DNA of 64,000 nt from Claveliimonas sp034178805. GTDB taxonomy: Bacteria; Bacillota; Clostridia; Lachnospirales; Lachnospiraceae. The DNA is taken from the NCBI RefSeq assembly GCF_050314255.1, contig NZ_JBNPMZ010000004.1, positions 62,001 to 126,000 of the forward strand, given 5' to 3'. Shown here in pieces: positions 55,530 to 64,000 of this stretch (position 1 is its first letter; the number at the start of each line of letters is the position of its first letter). The notes under the pieces are model-generated. The model had not been told where the DNA came from, did no database searches, and saw only the letters and a program-made list of their open reading frames with translations. The translations under genes and the position numbers were made by a program.

Positions 55530-56750
55530 ATGAAAGCTTATGAACGACTACTAAAATATGCTCAGATTCTCACCCCGAGCTGTGCCGAAGTGGAGACACA
55601 TCCTTCTTCTGAATGCCAGATGAATCTTGCGGAGGTATTAAAAGAAGAAATGGAAGAACTGGGAATCAGTGACATCTACCTGGACAAACAGTGCTATCTT
55701 TACGGAAAGATTCCCGCAACTCCCGGTTATGAAGAAAAAACTGCATTGGGATTTATCGCGCATATGGATACAGTATCCGATTTCTGCGACAAAGCCATTA
55801 CACCTGTCATAACTGAAAACTATGACGGACAGGAACTCACTCTTGGTGACAGCGGACGTACCCTTTCACCTGAGATTTTCCATCATCTTCCTTCCCTCAA
55901 GGGCCGAACTCTCATTACCTCTGATGGAACGACCATTCTGGGAGCAGATGACAAGGCCGGAATTGCCGAGATCCTGACCCTTGCAGAACACATTTTATCA
56001 GAAAATATTCCTCATGGTCCTATTTGCATTGCCTTCACTCCGGATGAAGAGATTGGAACGGGAACGACCGGATTTGACGTCTCCCGTTTCGGTGCACAGT
56101 ATGCCTATACTCTGGACGGCGGCGTAGAGGGCGAGATTCAGTATGAGAACTTCAATGCCTGCGGAGCTCATTTTGACATCACCGGTTTTAATGTGCATCC
56201 CGGTTCATCCAAGGATACCATGATCAATGCCTGTCTGGTTGCTATGGAAATAAATTCCCTGCTTCCGGGAATGGAGATACCGCGGCATACAGAGAATTAC
56301 GAGGGCTTTTACCATCTGACCGACATGTCGGGAAACTGTGCCTCTGCACAGCTGGATTATCTTATAAGAGACCATGATAAGCACAGCTTTGAGGCAAAGA
56401 AAAAGACGCTCCGCCTGATTGAGAAAAATCTGAATGAAAAATGGGGCGAAGGAACCGTAACACTGACTCTGACTGACCAGTATCAGAACATGTCCGAGGT
56501 CATCTGCAACTGTATGCATCTGATTGACAATGCCAAAGCTGCTGCTGAGGCTTCCGGTGTGGAACCGCTTGTCATCCCGATTCGAGGCGGCACAGACGGA
56601 TGCCATTTAAGCTTCATGGGACTGCCCTGTCCGAACCTGGGAACCGGCGGCTTCGCTTACCACGGTCCTTATGAACACATTACCGTAGAGGGAATGGATA
56701 AAACTGTGGATATGATCACTGAGCTTGTGAAAATATACGCTGAGGCTTAA
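55530..56750 (+). CDS. pepT: Peptidase T (tripeptidase)
   Basis: 406-residue M20B zinc aminotripeptidase. Metal and catalytic sites: AHMDTVSDFCD, ADDKAGIAE, TPDEEIGTG and IRGGTDG. Cytosolic. Upstream AT-rich leader with TATGAT and an inverted TTTCCG/CGGAAA pair. Stop abuts the stop of the convergent YitT gene. Confidence 0.95.
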   Translation: MKAYERLLKYAQILTPSCAEVETHPSSECQMNLAEVLKEEMEELGISDIYLDKQCYLYGKIPATPGYEEKTALGFIAHMDTVSDFCDKAITPVITENYDGQELTLGDSGRTLSPEIFHHLPSLKGRTLITSDGTTILGADDKAGIAEILTLAEHILSENIPHGPICIAFTPDEEIGTGTTGFDVSRFGAQYAYTLDGGVEGEIQYENFNACGAHFDITGFNVHPGSSKDTMINACLVAMEINSLLPGMEIPRHTENYEGFYHLTDMSGNCASAQLDYLIRDHDKHSFEAKKKTLRLIEKNLNEKWGEGTVTLTLTDQYQNMSEVICNCMHLIDNAKAAAEASGVEPLVIPIRGGTDGCHLSFMGLPCPNLGTGGFAYHGPYEHITVEGMDKTVDMITELVKIYAEA

Positions 56751-57638
56751 TTACTGTACATCCTCTTTAAAGCCCTCACCCACAACTTCATTCGATTCCA
56801 TAATAATCGTAAATGCGCCCGGATCGATTTCGTGTACCATCTTTTTAATCACGTACATCTGTTTATTGTTGCAGGCGCACATTACAACATCTTTTTTCTG
56901 ACCGGAGTAGCTCCCCCGTCCCTGCAGGATGGTGGAGCCCCGGCCGGAATATTCATCAATCTGTTCCGCGATACGTTCTCCGTTTTCCGTTACGATCAGA
57001 GTCATTTTCCCCTCATCAATTCCGTACATAATACGGTCCATAACAATAGCCATCAGATAAGTTACAATTATTCCGTAAATCAGGCCGTCTATGTCCCGGA
57101 ATACCAGCACACTTCCAAGTATAATCGTCATAAGATCCAATACAAATGTAATCAGTCCCAATGAAAGATGCGGCTTTATCTTCTTAAGCGCCACACTGAT
57201 AAAGTCCTGCCCTCCGGTAGAAGAACCCCGCATAAAAAACAGTGCAAACCCCGCACCGCTCAGCACTCCCATACACAGAGCTGCCAGAAGTCTGCTGCCC
57301 TTATATATCGGGAAAAGCGGAGCCACATAATCCATCAAAATCGAAAAAATAAACATAGACTTAAGCGATTTCATAAAAAATTTCTTTCCAAGAAATTTAT
57401 AACAAAAAATCGTAACCGGTATATTTAAAAGAATCGTTCCTATTCCCACCGGCACTCCCCACAAATGATACATAATAATTGCAATACCCGAAAAGCCTGC
57501 CACCGGAAAATTTGCATTCAGAGCAAAATTATAAATACCTGCCGCAGCCAGCATTCCTGCAATGATATCAATCAGGATATCCATCCCCAGTTCCTTTAAG
57601 TCCAAATTCATTCCCCTGTTCTTTTTCAAAACTATCAC
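56751..57638 (-). CDS. YitT-family membrane protein
   Basis: 295 residues: five or six membrane segments (DUF161 type, with GGQDFISVALKK) and a C-terminal soluble DUF2179 domain (GRGSTILQGRGSYSG...VVMCACNNKQ). Role unknown; probably transport or regulation of a small ligand. Start uncertain: GTG at 57638, TTG at 57629 with GAGGTGA 8 bases upstream, or ATG at 57611. Ends immediately next to pepT. Confidence 0.85.
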   Translation of the reverse strand: MIVLKKNRGMNLDLKELGMDILIDIIAGMLAAAGIYNFALNANFPVAGFSGIAIIMYHLWGVPVGIGTILLNIPVTIFCYKFLGKKFFMKSLKSMFIFSILMDYVAPLFPIYKGSRLLAALCMGVLSGAGFALFFMRGSSTGGQDFISVALKKIKPHLSLGLITFVLDLMTIILGSVLVFRDIDGLIYGIIVTYLMAIVMDRIMYGIDEGKMTLIVTENGERIAEQIDEYSGRGSTILQGRGSYSGQKKDVVMCACNNKQMYVIKKMVHEIDPGAFTIIMESNEVVGEGFKEDVQ

Positions 57639-57678
57639 CTCTGTTTTCTTATTTTCACACCAACACTATCCCCACATG

Positions 57679-57722
57679 CAAAAAAAGCAGACGCAAACTA
57701 TATAAATATAATTCGCATCTGC
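57679..57722 (-). terminator. Intrinsic terminator of dinB
   Basis: GCAGATGCG...CGTCTGC stem-loop (with three mismatches) followed by TTTTTTT on the minus strand. Confidence 0.75.
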
Positions 57723-57730
57723 TCTTTACA

Positions 57731-59020
57731 TTATCCATTGTATTCGTTTTTATCTCCCCTGTCAACACCCGGTTTCTGCAAAAATCGCCCTCTTTGCACA
57801 GCCTGATCCCCGAATTTTCGCTTAATCTCATCCAAAGCTTTATCAAGCTTTTTCTGTTTTTCTGTCGGGACTGCCACGCTTCTTCTCTTTTCCGGTTCCA
57901 CATGAGAAAGCTTTTTCCTTTCATTTACCGAAGGAAGATCAAAGATACTGAGCTGCTCCGGTTCATCTTCTCCTGCAAGCTTTGAGCTTCGGATTCCCAG
58001 AAGGCGGATAGGCCGTCCGTCCCAAAGCTCATCAAAAAGCTCCAATGCTGTCCGGTAAATCTCCGTATCCCCGGAGGTCTGCTTCACAAGCTGTCGCTGA
58101 TGAGACGCTGTCTCAAATGTATAATACTTAATCTCCACACTCAGCATGCCAGCCCTCTGACCGGCCTCCCTAAGCCTTGCGCCCACACTTTCAGCCAGAC
58201 GTAGCAATACCTTCGCGGCCTCTTCTCTCGTCTCGGCATCCCGGGGAAGTGTGGTGGAATTCCCGATACCTTTTGCCTCAGATTTTTCTGACATCACCAC
58301 GTCATTTCCAATGCCGTTGGCAAATTCCCACAGCATTCGTCCATGGCTTTTCAGGTGCAGTTCCAATAACTCAGGCTTAGTATTTGCCAGATCTCCGATG
58401 GTAAATATCTCCAGCTTTTTCAGCGTCTCCACACTGGAATGCCCCGCCATATAGAGCTCCGAGACCGGGAGAGGCCACATTTTCACCTGAATTTCCTCAG
58501 GAAAAAGTGTATGAACCTTATCCGGCTTTTCAAAATCTGATGCCATCTTCGCCAGAAGCTTGTTATTGGATATTCCTATATTCACAGTAAAGCCGAACAA
58601 TTCCCGAACCCGGTTCTTAATCTCTATCGCTCCATCCACCGGTGAATGGAAACGATGAGCAATCCCGGTAAAATCCATGTAGCACTCATCTACACTGACC
58701 TGCTCAATGTCCGGCGTATATGTATGTAAAAAGTCCATCAGTCTGTGACTGTATGCACTGTATAATTCATGATCCGGCGGCTCCATTACCAGGTTCGGAC
58801 ATTTGCGAAATGCATTTGCCACCGGCTCTCCCGTCCGGATACCATATTTCTTTGCAGGCAGGGATTTTGCCAGCACAACTCCATGCCGGGACTTCTGATT
58901 CCCGCCAATAATGGCAGGAATCATCCGTAAATCCCGCTCTGCTCCATGTTTCAATTCTTCCACTGCTGTCCAGCTCAGATATGCTGAATTAACATCGATG
59001 TGAAATATGATCCGCCGCAT
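57731..59020 (-). CDS. dinB: DNA polymerase IV (Y family)
   Basis: 429-residue translesion polymerase. IFHIDVNSAYLSW with the first catalytic Asp and a tyrosine at the steric gate, EQVSVDECYMDFTG with Asp-Glu, NKLLAKMASDFEKPD, and a C-terminal clamp-binding motif QLSIFDL. No LexA box was recognised upstream. 57 bases separate it from clpB. Confidence 0.95.
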   Translation of the reverse strand: MRRIIFHIDVNSAYLSWTAVEELKHGAERDLRMIPAIIGGNQKSRHGVVLAKSLPAKKYGIRTGEPVANAFRKCPNLVMEPPDHELYSAYSHRLMDFLHTYTPDIEQVSVDECYMDFTGIAHRFHSPVDGAIEIKNRVRELFGFTVNIGISNNKLLAKMASDFEKPDKVHTLFPEEIQVKMWPLPVSELYMAGHSSVETLKKLEIFTIGDLANTKPELLELHLKSHGRMLWEFANGIGNDVVMSEKSEAKGIGNSTTLPRDAETREEAAKVLLRLAESVGARLREAGQRAGMLSVEIKYYTFETASHQRQLVKQTSGDTEIYRTALELFDELWDGRPIRLLGIRSSKLAGEDEPEQLSIFDLPSVNERKKLSHVEPEKRRSVAVPTEKQKKLDKALDEIKRKFGDQAVQRGRFLQKPGVDRGDKNEYNG

Positions 59021-59077
59021 CCGTAACTCCTTTTTCAGGTACGCCTCGGCATACCTGCCACAATTTGCACAGATGTA

Positions 59078-61660
59078 TTATCTGGCTCTTGCTGTCAGAC
59101 TGCCGTTCTCCACGTCCAGAAGGATGGTCTGACCGGTTCCAACATCGCCCTTCAGCATCAGCTTCGCAGCCAGTGTCTCCACATGCTTCTGCAGATATCT
59201 CTTCAGCGGTCTCGCACCGTACATCGGGTCATAACCACCCTCTACAATGTGATTCTTAGCCGCATCCGTAAGAGCAATCTGGATTTCTCTGTCAGCAAGA
59301 CGTTTATTCACATCTGCAACCAGTAAATCAATAATATGGTAAATATTATCCTTCGTCAATGGTTTGAACATAATTGTCTCATCCAGACGGTTCAAAAATT
59401 CCGGCCGGAAATGCGCACGCAGATCATCCATCACAGCCTTCTGGCTTTCTTCACTGATATTGCCCTGCTCATCGATACCATCCAACAGATAGGCGGAACC
59501 GATATTGGAGGTCATGATCAGAATCGTATTTTTAAAATCTACCGTTCTGCCCTGTGAATCGGTAATACGCCCGTCATCCAGAACCTGAAGCAGTACATTA
59601 AATACATCCGGATGTGCCTTCTCCACCTCATCGAAAAGTACAACAGAATAAGGTTTTCTCCGGACAGCCTCGGTGAGCTGACCTCCCTCATCATAGCCTA
59701 CATATCCCGGAGGCGCTCCGATCAGACGGGACACGGAATATTTCTCCATGTACTCACTCATATCGATACGGACCATGTTGGATTCATCATCAAAAAGACT
59801 CTCTGCCAGTGCTTTTGCAAGCTCCGTCTTACCAACACCGGTAGGTCCCAGGAAGAGGAAGGAACCAATCGGTTTTGTCGGATCCTTAATTCCGGCTTTG
59901 GAACGGATAATTGCTTCTGTCACCAGTTCAACTCCCTCATCCTGTCCGATCACGCGCTTATGCAGCTCATCTGCCAGATGCAGGGTCTTGCTCCGCTCAC
60001 TCTCATTCAGCTTCGCAACCGGAATCCCCGTCCATCGTGATACAATTCTTGCAATCTCATCCTCTGTCACACTTTCATGAACCAGTGAACGATCTTCATC
60101 CTTTACCCCGGCCTCCAGCTCGGCAAGCTGTTTCTTAAGCTCCGGAAGCTTTCCATACTGAAGCTCCGCTGCACGGTTCAGATCATAAGACTGCTGTGCC
60201 TTCTGAATTTCTTTTCCAACCTGCTCAATCTCTTCACGCAGCTTCTGGACTTTCTCAACACCGACTTTTTCATTATCCCACTGTGCTTTCTTTCCGGCAA
60301 ATTCTTCTCGCAGCTCTGCCAGCTCCTGCTGCAGATTCTCCAGTCTCTCCTGGCTCAGCCGGTCTTCTTCTTTCTTAAGTGCCGTCTCCTCAATTTCCAG
60401 CTGCATAATCCGTCGATTCAGTTCATCCAATTCTGTCGGCATAGAATCCAGCTCCGTCTTAATCAGAGCACATGCCTCATCCACCAGGTCAATGGCCTTA
60501 TCCGGAAGGAAACGATCCGAAATATATCGATGTGACAGAGTTGCCGCTGCCACCAGCGCACTATCGGTAATCTTAACTCCATGGAATACTTCATAGCGTT
60601 CCTTTAATCCACGCAGGATGGAAATCGCATCCTCTACAGTAGGTTCATCCACCTGCACAGGCTGGAAACGACGCTCCAGTGCCGCATCCTTTTCAATATA
60701 CTGACGATATTCATCCAGTGTTGTGGCACCGATACAGTGCAGCTCGCCCCGGGCCAGCATAGGCTTCAGCATATTGCCTGCATCCATGGCACCATCCGTC
60801 TTGCCTGCACCTACGATCGTATGCAGCTCATCGATGAAGAGAATAATCTTACCTTCGCTGTTCTTCACTTCCTCCAGAACAGCCTTCAGACGTTCCTCAA
60901 ATTCGCCTCTGTATTTTGCACCTGCCACCAGAGCTCCCATATCCAGGGAGAAAATTGTCTTATCCTTCAGACCTTCCGGCACATCGCCTTTCACAATTCG
61001 CTGCGCCAGTCCTTCTACAACCGCAGTTTTACCAACACCCGGTTCACCGATCAGCACCGGGTTATTCTTCGTCTTACGGGACAGAATCCGGATCACATTA
61101 CGTATCTCTGAATCACGGCCGATAACCGGATCCATCTTCTGATCCCTGGCTCGTTCTACCAGATCCACACCATATTTGTTCAACGTATCATAGGTAGCTT
61201 CCGGATTATCACTGGTCACTCTCTGATTCCCCCTCACGGTAGAAAGCGCCTGCAAAAATCCCTCTCTGCTGATTCCAAGCTCCCGAAAGATCTCTTTCAC
61301 TGTCTTGCTGGGATAACGAAGGATTGACAGGAAAAGATGCTCTACAGAGACATATTCATCTCCCATCTGCTTTGCTTCATCCTCCGCATGGATCAGAGCC
61401 TGATTCAGATCCTGCCCTACAAATGGCTGACCGCCCTGCACTTTGGGACGTTTACCGATAGCCTGCTCAATCCGGTTTACTACCAGATTCTTATCCAGAC
61501 CCATCTTCTCCATCATCTTAGGAATCAAACCGTCATCCTGAGTCAGGAGCGCATAGAGAAGATGTTCCTGCTCAATCTCCTGATTACCATATTCCATTGC
61601 CGTCTTCTCACAGTCCTGAACTGCCTGAAGAGACTTCTGCGTAAATTTATTTATATTCAT
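59078..61660 (-). CDS. clpB: ATP-dependent disaggregase ClpB
   Basis: 860-residue Hsp100. N-domain, AAA1 with Walker A GEPGVGKTAVVEG and FIDELHTIVGAG, the coiled-coil M domain (about 400-530), AAA2 with GPTGVGKTELAKAL and FDEVEKAHPDV. Works with DnaK on aggregates. GGAGG lies 9 bases upstream of the ATG; promoter overlaps a CIRCE-like element, suggesting HrcA control. Confidence 0.97.
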   Translation of the reverse strand: MNINKFTQKSLQAVQDCEKTAMEYGNQEIEQEHLLYALLTQDDGLIPKMMEKMGLDKNLVVNRIEQAIGKRPKVQGGQPFVGQDLNQALIHAEDEAKQMGDEYVSVEHLFLSILRYPSKTVKEIFRELGISREGFLQALSTVRGNQRVTSDNPEATYDTLNKYGVDLVERARDQKMDPVIGRDSEIRNVIRILSRKTKNNPVLIGEPGVGKTAVVEGLAQRIVKGDVPEGLKDKTIFSLDMGALVAGAKYRGEFEERLKAVLEEVKNSEGKIILFIDELHTIVGAGKTDGAMDAGNMLKPMLARGELHCIGATTLDEYRQYIEKDAALERRFQPVQVDEPTVEDAISILRGLKERYEVFHGVKITDSALVAAATLSHRYISDRFLPDKAIDLVDEACALIKTELDSMPTELDELNRRIMQLEIEETALKKEEDRLSQERLENLQQELAELREEFAGKKAQWDNEKVGVEKVQKLREEIEQVGKEIQKAQQSYDLNRAAELQYGKLPELKKQLAELEAGVKDEDRSLVHESVTEDEIARIVSRWTGIPVAKLNESERSKTLHLADELHKRVIGQDEGVELVTEAIIRSKAGIKDPTKPIGSFLFLGPTGVGKTELAKALAESLFDDESNMVRIDMSEYMEKYSVSRLIGAPPGYVGYDEGGQLTEAVRRKPYSVVLFDEVEKAHPDVFNVLLQVLDDGRITDSQGRTVDFKNTILIMTSNIGSAYLLDGIDEQGNISEESQKAVMDDLRAHFRPEFLNRLDETIMFKPLTKDNIYHIIDLLVADVNKRLADREIQIALTDAAKNHIVEGGYDPMYGARPLKRYLQKHVETLAAKLMLKGDVGTGQTILLDVENGSLTARAR

Positions 61661-61721
61661 AGTGATACCTCCTCACTTAGAACACGCCTTAAAAGGCTGT
61701 AATTTTCTTTGTTCTACAAGG

Positions 61722-61764
61722 AATATAACACTATTTATTAGCCACGTCAAGTATCGAGTGCTAA
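61722..61764 (-). promoter_or_regulatory. clpB promoter with degenerate CIRCE operator
   Basis: TTGACG and TATATT, 17 bases apart on the minus strand. Overlapping the -35 is TTAGCACTC, nine bases, then CGTGGCTAA: the first CIRCE half is perfect, the second keeps only 5 of 9 bases. Fits HrcA repression lifted by heat shock, perhaps weaker than at groESL. Confidence 0.6.
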
Positions 61765-61781
61765 TTTCTTATAAAAAAGAA

Positions 61782-61808
61782 AGTGTCAGCAACAAACTGC
61801 CGACATCT
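61782..61808 (-). terminator. Terminator of the toxin-antitoxin operon
   Basis: Minus-strand GATGTCGGCAG with TTGCTGACAC (G-T pairs) then CTTTCTTTTTT, just after the toxin-like gene. Confidence 0.7.
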
Positions 61809-61819
61809 TTTCTTCTATA

Positions 61820-62038
61820 CTATATATGTTCATTAAAATATTCCTGACTGACTCTCAATTGTTTCTTCAGAATTTCCTTCCACATCCGCGTATGTATCTC
61901 TCCTGAACCTTTAGAAACTTTGGTCATTCTGATACTGCCATCGTCATCCATCTTCCGATAAAAATAATGATCTGTGTCTTTATAAAGTTCCCATCCATCC
62001 CGTTCACAGAATCTCTTTAGTTCTTTCCACCTCGGCAT
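61820..62038 (-). CDS. HicA-like toxin
   Basis: 72-residue basic protein with HicA-type small dsRBD fold pattern: ELYKDTDHYFYRK with a candidate catalytic His24 and a helix ending LKKQLRVSQEYFNEH. HicA proteins cut mRNA. Its ATG lies inside the end of the upstream gene (22-base overlap), whose last codons carry GGAG 10 bases before, so translation is coupled. No HicB-type partner is visible; the partner looks different. Confidence 0.65.
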   Translation of the reverse strand: MPRWKELKRFCERDGWELYKDTDHYFYRKMDDDGSIRMTKVSKGSGEIHTRMWKEILKKQLRVSQEYFNEHI

Positions 62039-62442
62039 TCAATACTCGCTCCTATCTCTTTCGGTTCATCCATAATCAGCGCTTTAAAAATATATGGAAC
62101 ATGGGCTTTTCTGTTAGGCGTATGTGAATATAATGCATACTCATTATAATACTCCACAGAGTACTCCAATATGGCTTTACCCAACAATTCCCTTGCTTCC
62201 TGTTCATCTTTTCCATTCTCAATCAGGTCAATTTCATTAAGAGACAACGTAACTGATCCATCATCCTCCAGATACTTCTCTGCAGTAAATTTGTATGCTT
62301 TCAATATTTCAGCCATTGTTTCCAAATTAGAAAACCACATTTTGTCTCTTGTACGTTTAATAAATTTCGGTTTGTCATGCATAACACTATCACAAACTGA
62401 ACTCCATTCTTTCCTTACTGTTGTAGCCTGTTCCATTAACAT
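62017..62442 (-). CDS. Putative Phd/YefM-like antitoxin
   Basis: 141-residue protein upstream of the HicA-like gene. The N-terminal stretch (TTVRKEWSSVCDSVMHDKPK then FIKRTRDKMWFSN) resembles the Phd/YefM fold; the rest (SLNEIDLIENG, acidic) is the likely toxin-binding part. The transcript predicted from the promoter at 62469-62497 starts near 62462, so the GGAGG before the ATG at 62460 is outside it; I prefer the ATG at 62442 with AAGGAG 9 bases upstream. The start at 62460 is possible as a near-leaderless one. A hydrolase-like or other role is not excluded. Confidence 0.6.
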   Translation of the reverse strand: MLMEQATTVRKEWSSVCDSVMHDKPKFIKRTRDKMWFSNLETMAEILKAYKFTAEKYLEDDGSVTLSLNEIDLIENGKDEQEARELLGKAILEYSVEYYNEYALYSHTPNRKAHVPYIFKALIMDEPKEIGASIECRGGKN

Positions 62443-62468
62443 CTCTATCATCTCCTTCATGTACCTCC

Positions 62469-62497
62469 AGTATAATATACTATGCACACAATGTCAA
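62469..62497 (-). promoter_or_regulatory. Promoter of the toxin-antitoxin operon
   Basis: TTGACA and TATACT with a 17-base spacer, ending only nine bases before an ATG. Confidence 0.7.
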
Positions 62498-62565
62498 CAA
62501 CGTGCAAAACGTACATTATTATATTATCATATGCTGATTTTCCCACAAAAATACAGTAAAAAAAA

Positions 62566-62588
62566 TATAGCCCGTTTTACGAGCTATA
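62566..62588 (-). terminator. Intrinsic terminator of citrate synthase gene
   Basis: TATAGCTCGT, loop AAA, ACGGGCTATA then eight T on the minus strand, 12 bases after the stop. Confidence 0.85.
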
Positions 62589-62600
62589 CCATTCTATTTA

Positions 62601-63941
62601 TTATACCTGTCTCTCCTCCATTACGCTCATATATGCCGGGCGGATGATCTTATCCGTGCAGATCAGTTCTTCCATCCGGTGTGCACTCCATCCAACGACC
62701 CTTGCCACTGCAAAAATTGCCGTGTACAATTCACGCGGAATTCCCAGCATGTCATACACAAATCCACTGTAAAAATCCACATTCGGGCTGACACTTTTCA
62801 CCGTATTCCTGTGTTCAGCAATTAACTTCGGAGCAATCATCTCAACATTCTCATAAAGCTCAAGGTCTCTCTCCCTGCCCTTTTCTTTTGCCAGCTCTTC
62901 GACGTATTTCTTAAATACCCTTTCTCTGGGATCGGATAATGTATATACGGCATGTCCCATTCCATAAATCAAACCTTTTTTGTCAAAAGCCTGTTTATCA
63001 ATGATCTTTCTTAAATAAGCAGATATTTCTTCCTGATCAGAAAAATCTCTCACATTTTCCCGTATATTATCCATCATATCCATAACTTTGATATTCGCAC
63101 CGCCATGCTTTGGTCCCTTTAAGGAAGACATGGCAGCAGCAATTGTCGAATATGTATCTGAACCGGACGATGTTACCACTCTGGTTGTAAATGTAGAATT
63201 GTTTCCGCCACCATGCTCCATGTGCAGAATCAATGCTGTATCCAGAACCTTTGACTCAACCGGTGTATATTTCTGATCCGGCCGAAGCATCATCAGAATG
63301 TTCTCAGCCGTAGAAAGATTTGGATCCGGATTATGGATATACATACTCTGGTTTTTTTCATAGTGATTATATGCGTGGTATGCATATACCGCAAGGAGCG
63401 GGAACTCACTGATCAGCTGGATACACTGTCTCAGCGAATTACTGATACTGATGTCTTTCGCTTTTTTATCATAGGAAGCCAGTGTCAGTATACTTCTCGT
63501 CATAGAATTCATGATATCTTCAGAAGGCGCTTTCATAATGACATCTCTGGTAAAATTCGTCGGAAGTGTTCTGCATCTGCCAAGCATTTCTTTAAATTGT
63601 ACCTCTTCTTCCCGCGACGGCATTTCTCCCATCAGAAGAAGATATGCTATTTTTTCAAATCCGGTCTCTTCTTCTCCCAGATCACAGATCAGTTTTTCTA
63701 CCCGATATCCCCGATACCACAATTCTCCATCACAGGGGACTCTTTTCCCGTCTTTCACACGTGTTGAAATAACTTTGGATATCTTTGTCAGACCTGTCAG
63801 CACACCTTTTCCATTTTCATCCCTAAGCCCCCGGTTAACTCCAAATTCCTCATAGAGACGCGGATCAATATGATCATTTTTCCGGCATATGCCCTCTTTT
63901 TGTAATACATAATCATTCATCTGATTCATCATCTCTGTCAT
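62601..63941 (-). CDS. gltA: Citrate synthase
   Basis: 446 residues; condenses acetyl-CoA with oxaloacetate, here probably for glutamate synthesis. Catalytic residues: LKGPKHGGAN, GMGHAVYTLSDPR and the Asp of SPNVDFYSGFVYDMLG. The start is chosen at 63941 because GGGGGAGG lies 9 bases upstream; ATGs at 63950 and 63920 are alternatives. It overlaps the end of an upstream frame. Confidence 0.93.
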   Translation of the reverse strand: MTEMMNQMNDYVLQKEGICRKNDHIDPRLYEEFGVNRGLRDENGKGVLTGLTKISKVISTRVKDGKRVPCDGELWYRGYRVEKLICDLGEEETGFEKIAYLLLMGEMPSREEEVQFKEMLGRCRTLPTNFTRDVIMKAPSEDIMNSMTRSILTLASYDKKAKDISISNSLRQCIQLISEFPLLAVYAYHAYNHYEKNQSMYIHNPDPNLSTAENILMMLRPDQKYTPVESKVLDTALILHMEHGGGNNSTFTTRVVTSSGSDTYSTIAAAMSSLKGPKHGGANIKVMDMMDNIRENVRDFSDQEEISAYLRKIIDKQAFDKKGLIYGMGHAVYTLSDPRERVFKKYVEELAKEKGRERDLELYENVEMIAPKLIAEHRNTVKSVSPNVDFYSGFVYDMLGIPRELYTAIFAVARVVGWSAHRMEELICTDKIIRPAYMSVMEERQV

Positions 63942-64000
63942 ACGAATCATCCTCCCCCATTTCTTTAATTTCGCTGCACATCAGATTATCCAGCTGTTTC
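63913..64000 (-). CDS. C-terminal end of an upstream gene (unidentified)
   Basis: An open frame of 28 codons runs in from the window edge and stops at TGA inside the citrate synthase start (29-base overlap). The tail is acidic (GEDDSYDRDDESDE). Overlap with a ribosome site suggests a real upstream gene, but the piece is too short to identify. Confidence 0.35.
   Translation of the reverse strand, partial: KQLDNLMCSEIKEMGEDDSYDRDDESDE

Noticed and set aside
1..64000. CRISPR array, prophage, insertion sequence, tRNA or rRNA
   Set aside because: No regular spaced repeats, no transposase or phage genes and no tRNA-like cloverleaf noticed on either strand; reading by eye could miss a single tRNA.

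Overview
The window reads as chromosomal DNA of a strictly anaerobic, low-to-moderate GC Firmicute, most likely a gut Lachnospiraceae (Blautia/Dorea/Ruminococcus-like). Support: a 1179-residue pyruvate:ferredoxin oxidoreductase, a sensory-type [FeFe]-hydrogenase, an mDAP-type MurE (DNPR motif), a lysine riboswitch, TTGACA/TATAAT promoters with 17-bp spacers, AGGAGG ribosome sites, and the Firmicute order murE-priA-def-fmt-rsmB-rlmN-prpC-prkC-rsgA-rpe-thiN. The genus is inferred from gene content. No phage, transposase, tRNA, rRNA or CRISPR was seen.

Left part (1-13.6 kb): a sensory hydrogenase and a SpoIIE-type phosphatase; a threonine module (Tdh and Kbl divergent from transporter SstT); a large membrane hybrid histidine kinase; and a LysR regulator divergent from an IlvD/Edd-type dehydratase and an ornithine-cyclodeaminase-like enzyme of unknown substrate. 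13.6-23.5 kb: a HAD phosphatase, glyS, recO, a YqzL-like small gene, era, an M16C peptidase, a lysine-riboswitch-controlled NhaC-family transporter and an SseB-like protein. A perfect 34-bp palindrome sits just before era.

23.7-30.8 kb: a folate operon (folC, folE, HD phosphohydrolase, folP, folB-folK fusion) converging on a Cof phosphatase, an AEC transporter and a kelch-like surface protein. 30.9-38 kb: PFOR, divergent from a sodium-dependent amino-acid transporter whose leader carries an intrinsic terminator; then lgt and ychF. 38.3-51.6 kb: the compact translation/cell-wall/Ser-Thr kinase block, all on the minus strand, with several overlapping ends.

51.8-55.4 kb: a three-gene operon under a consensus promoter: a D-aspartate-ligase-like ATP-grasp enzyme, an aspartate/glutamate racemase and a second MurE-like ligase whose specificity motif is not DNPR. 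It lies directly upstream of the ordinary mDAP-type murE and is the best candidate for an unusual system (alternative, D-Asp-bearing peptidoglycan stem). Right end: pepT, a YitT-family protein, dinB, clpB with a degenerate CIRCE, a toxin-antitoxin pair (Phd-like antitoxin plus HicA-like toxin) and citrate synthase.
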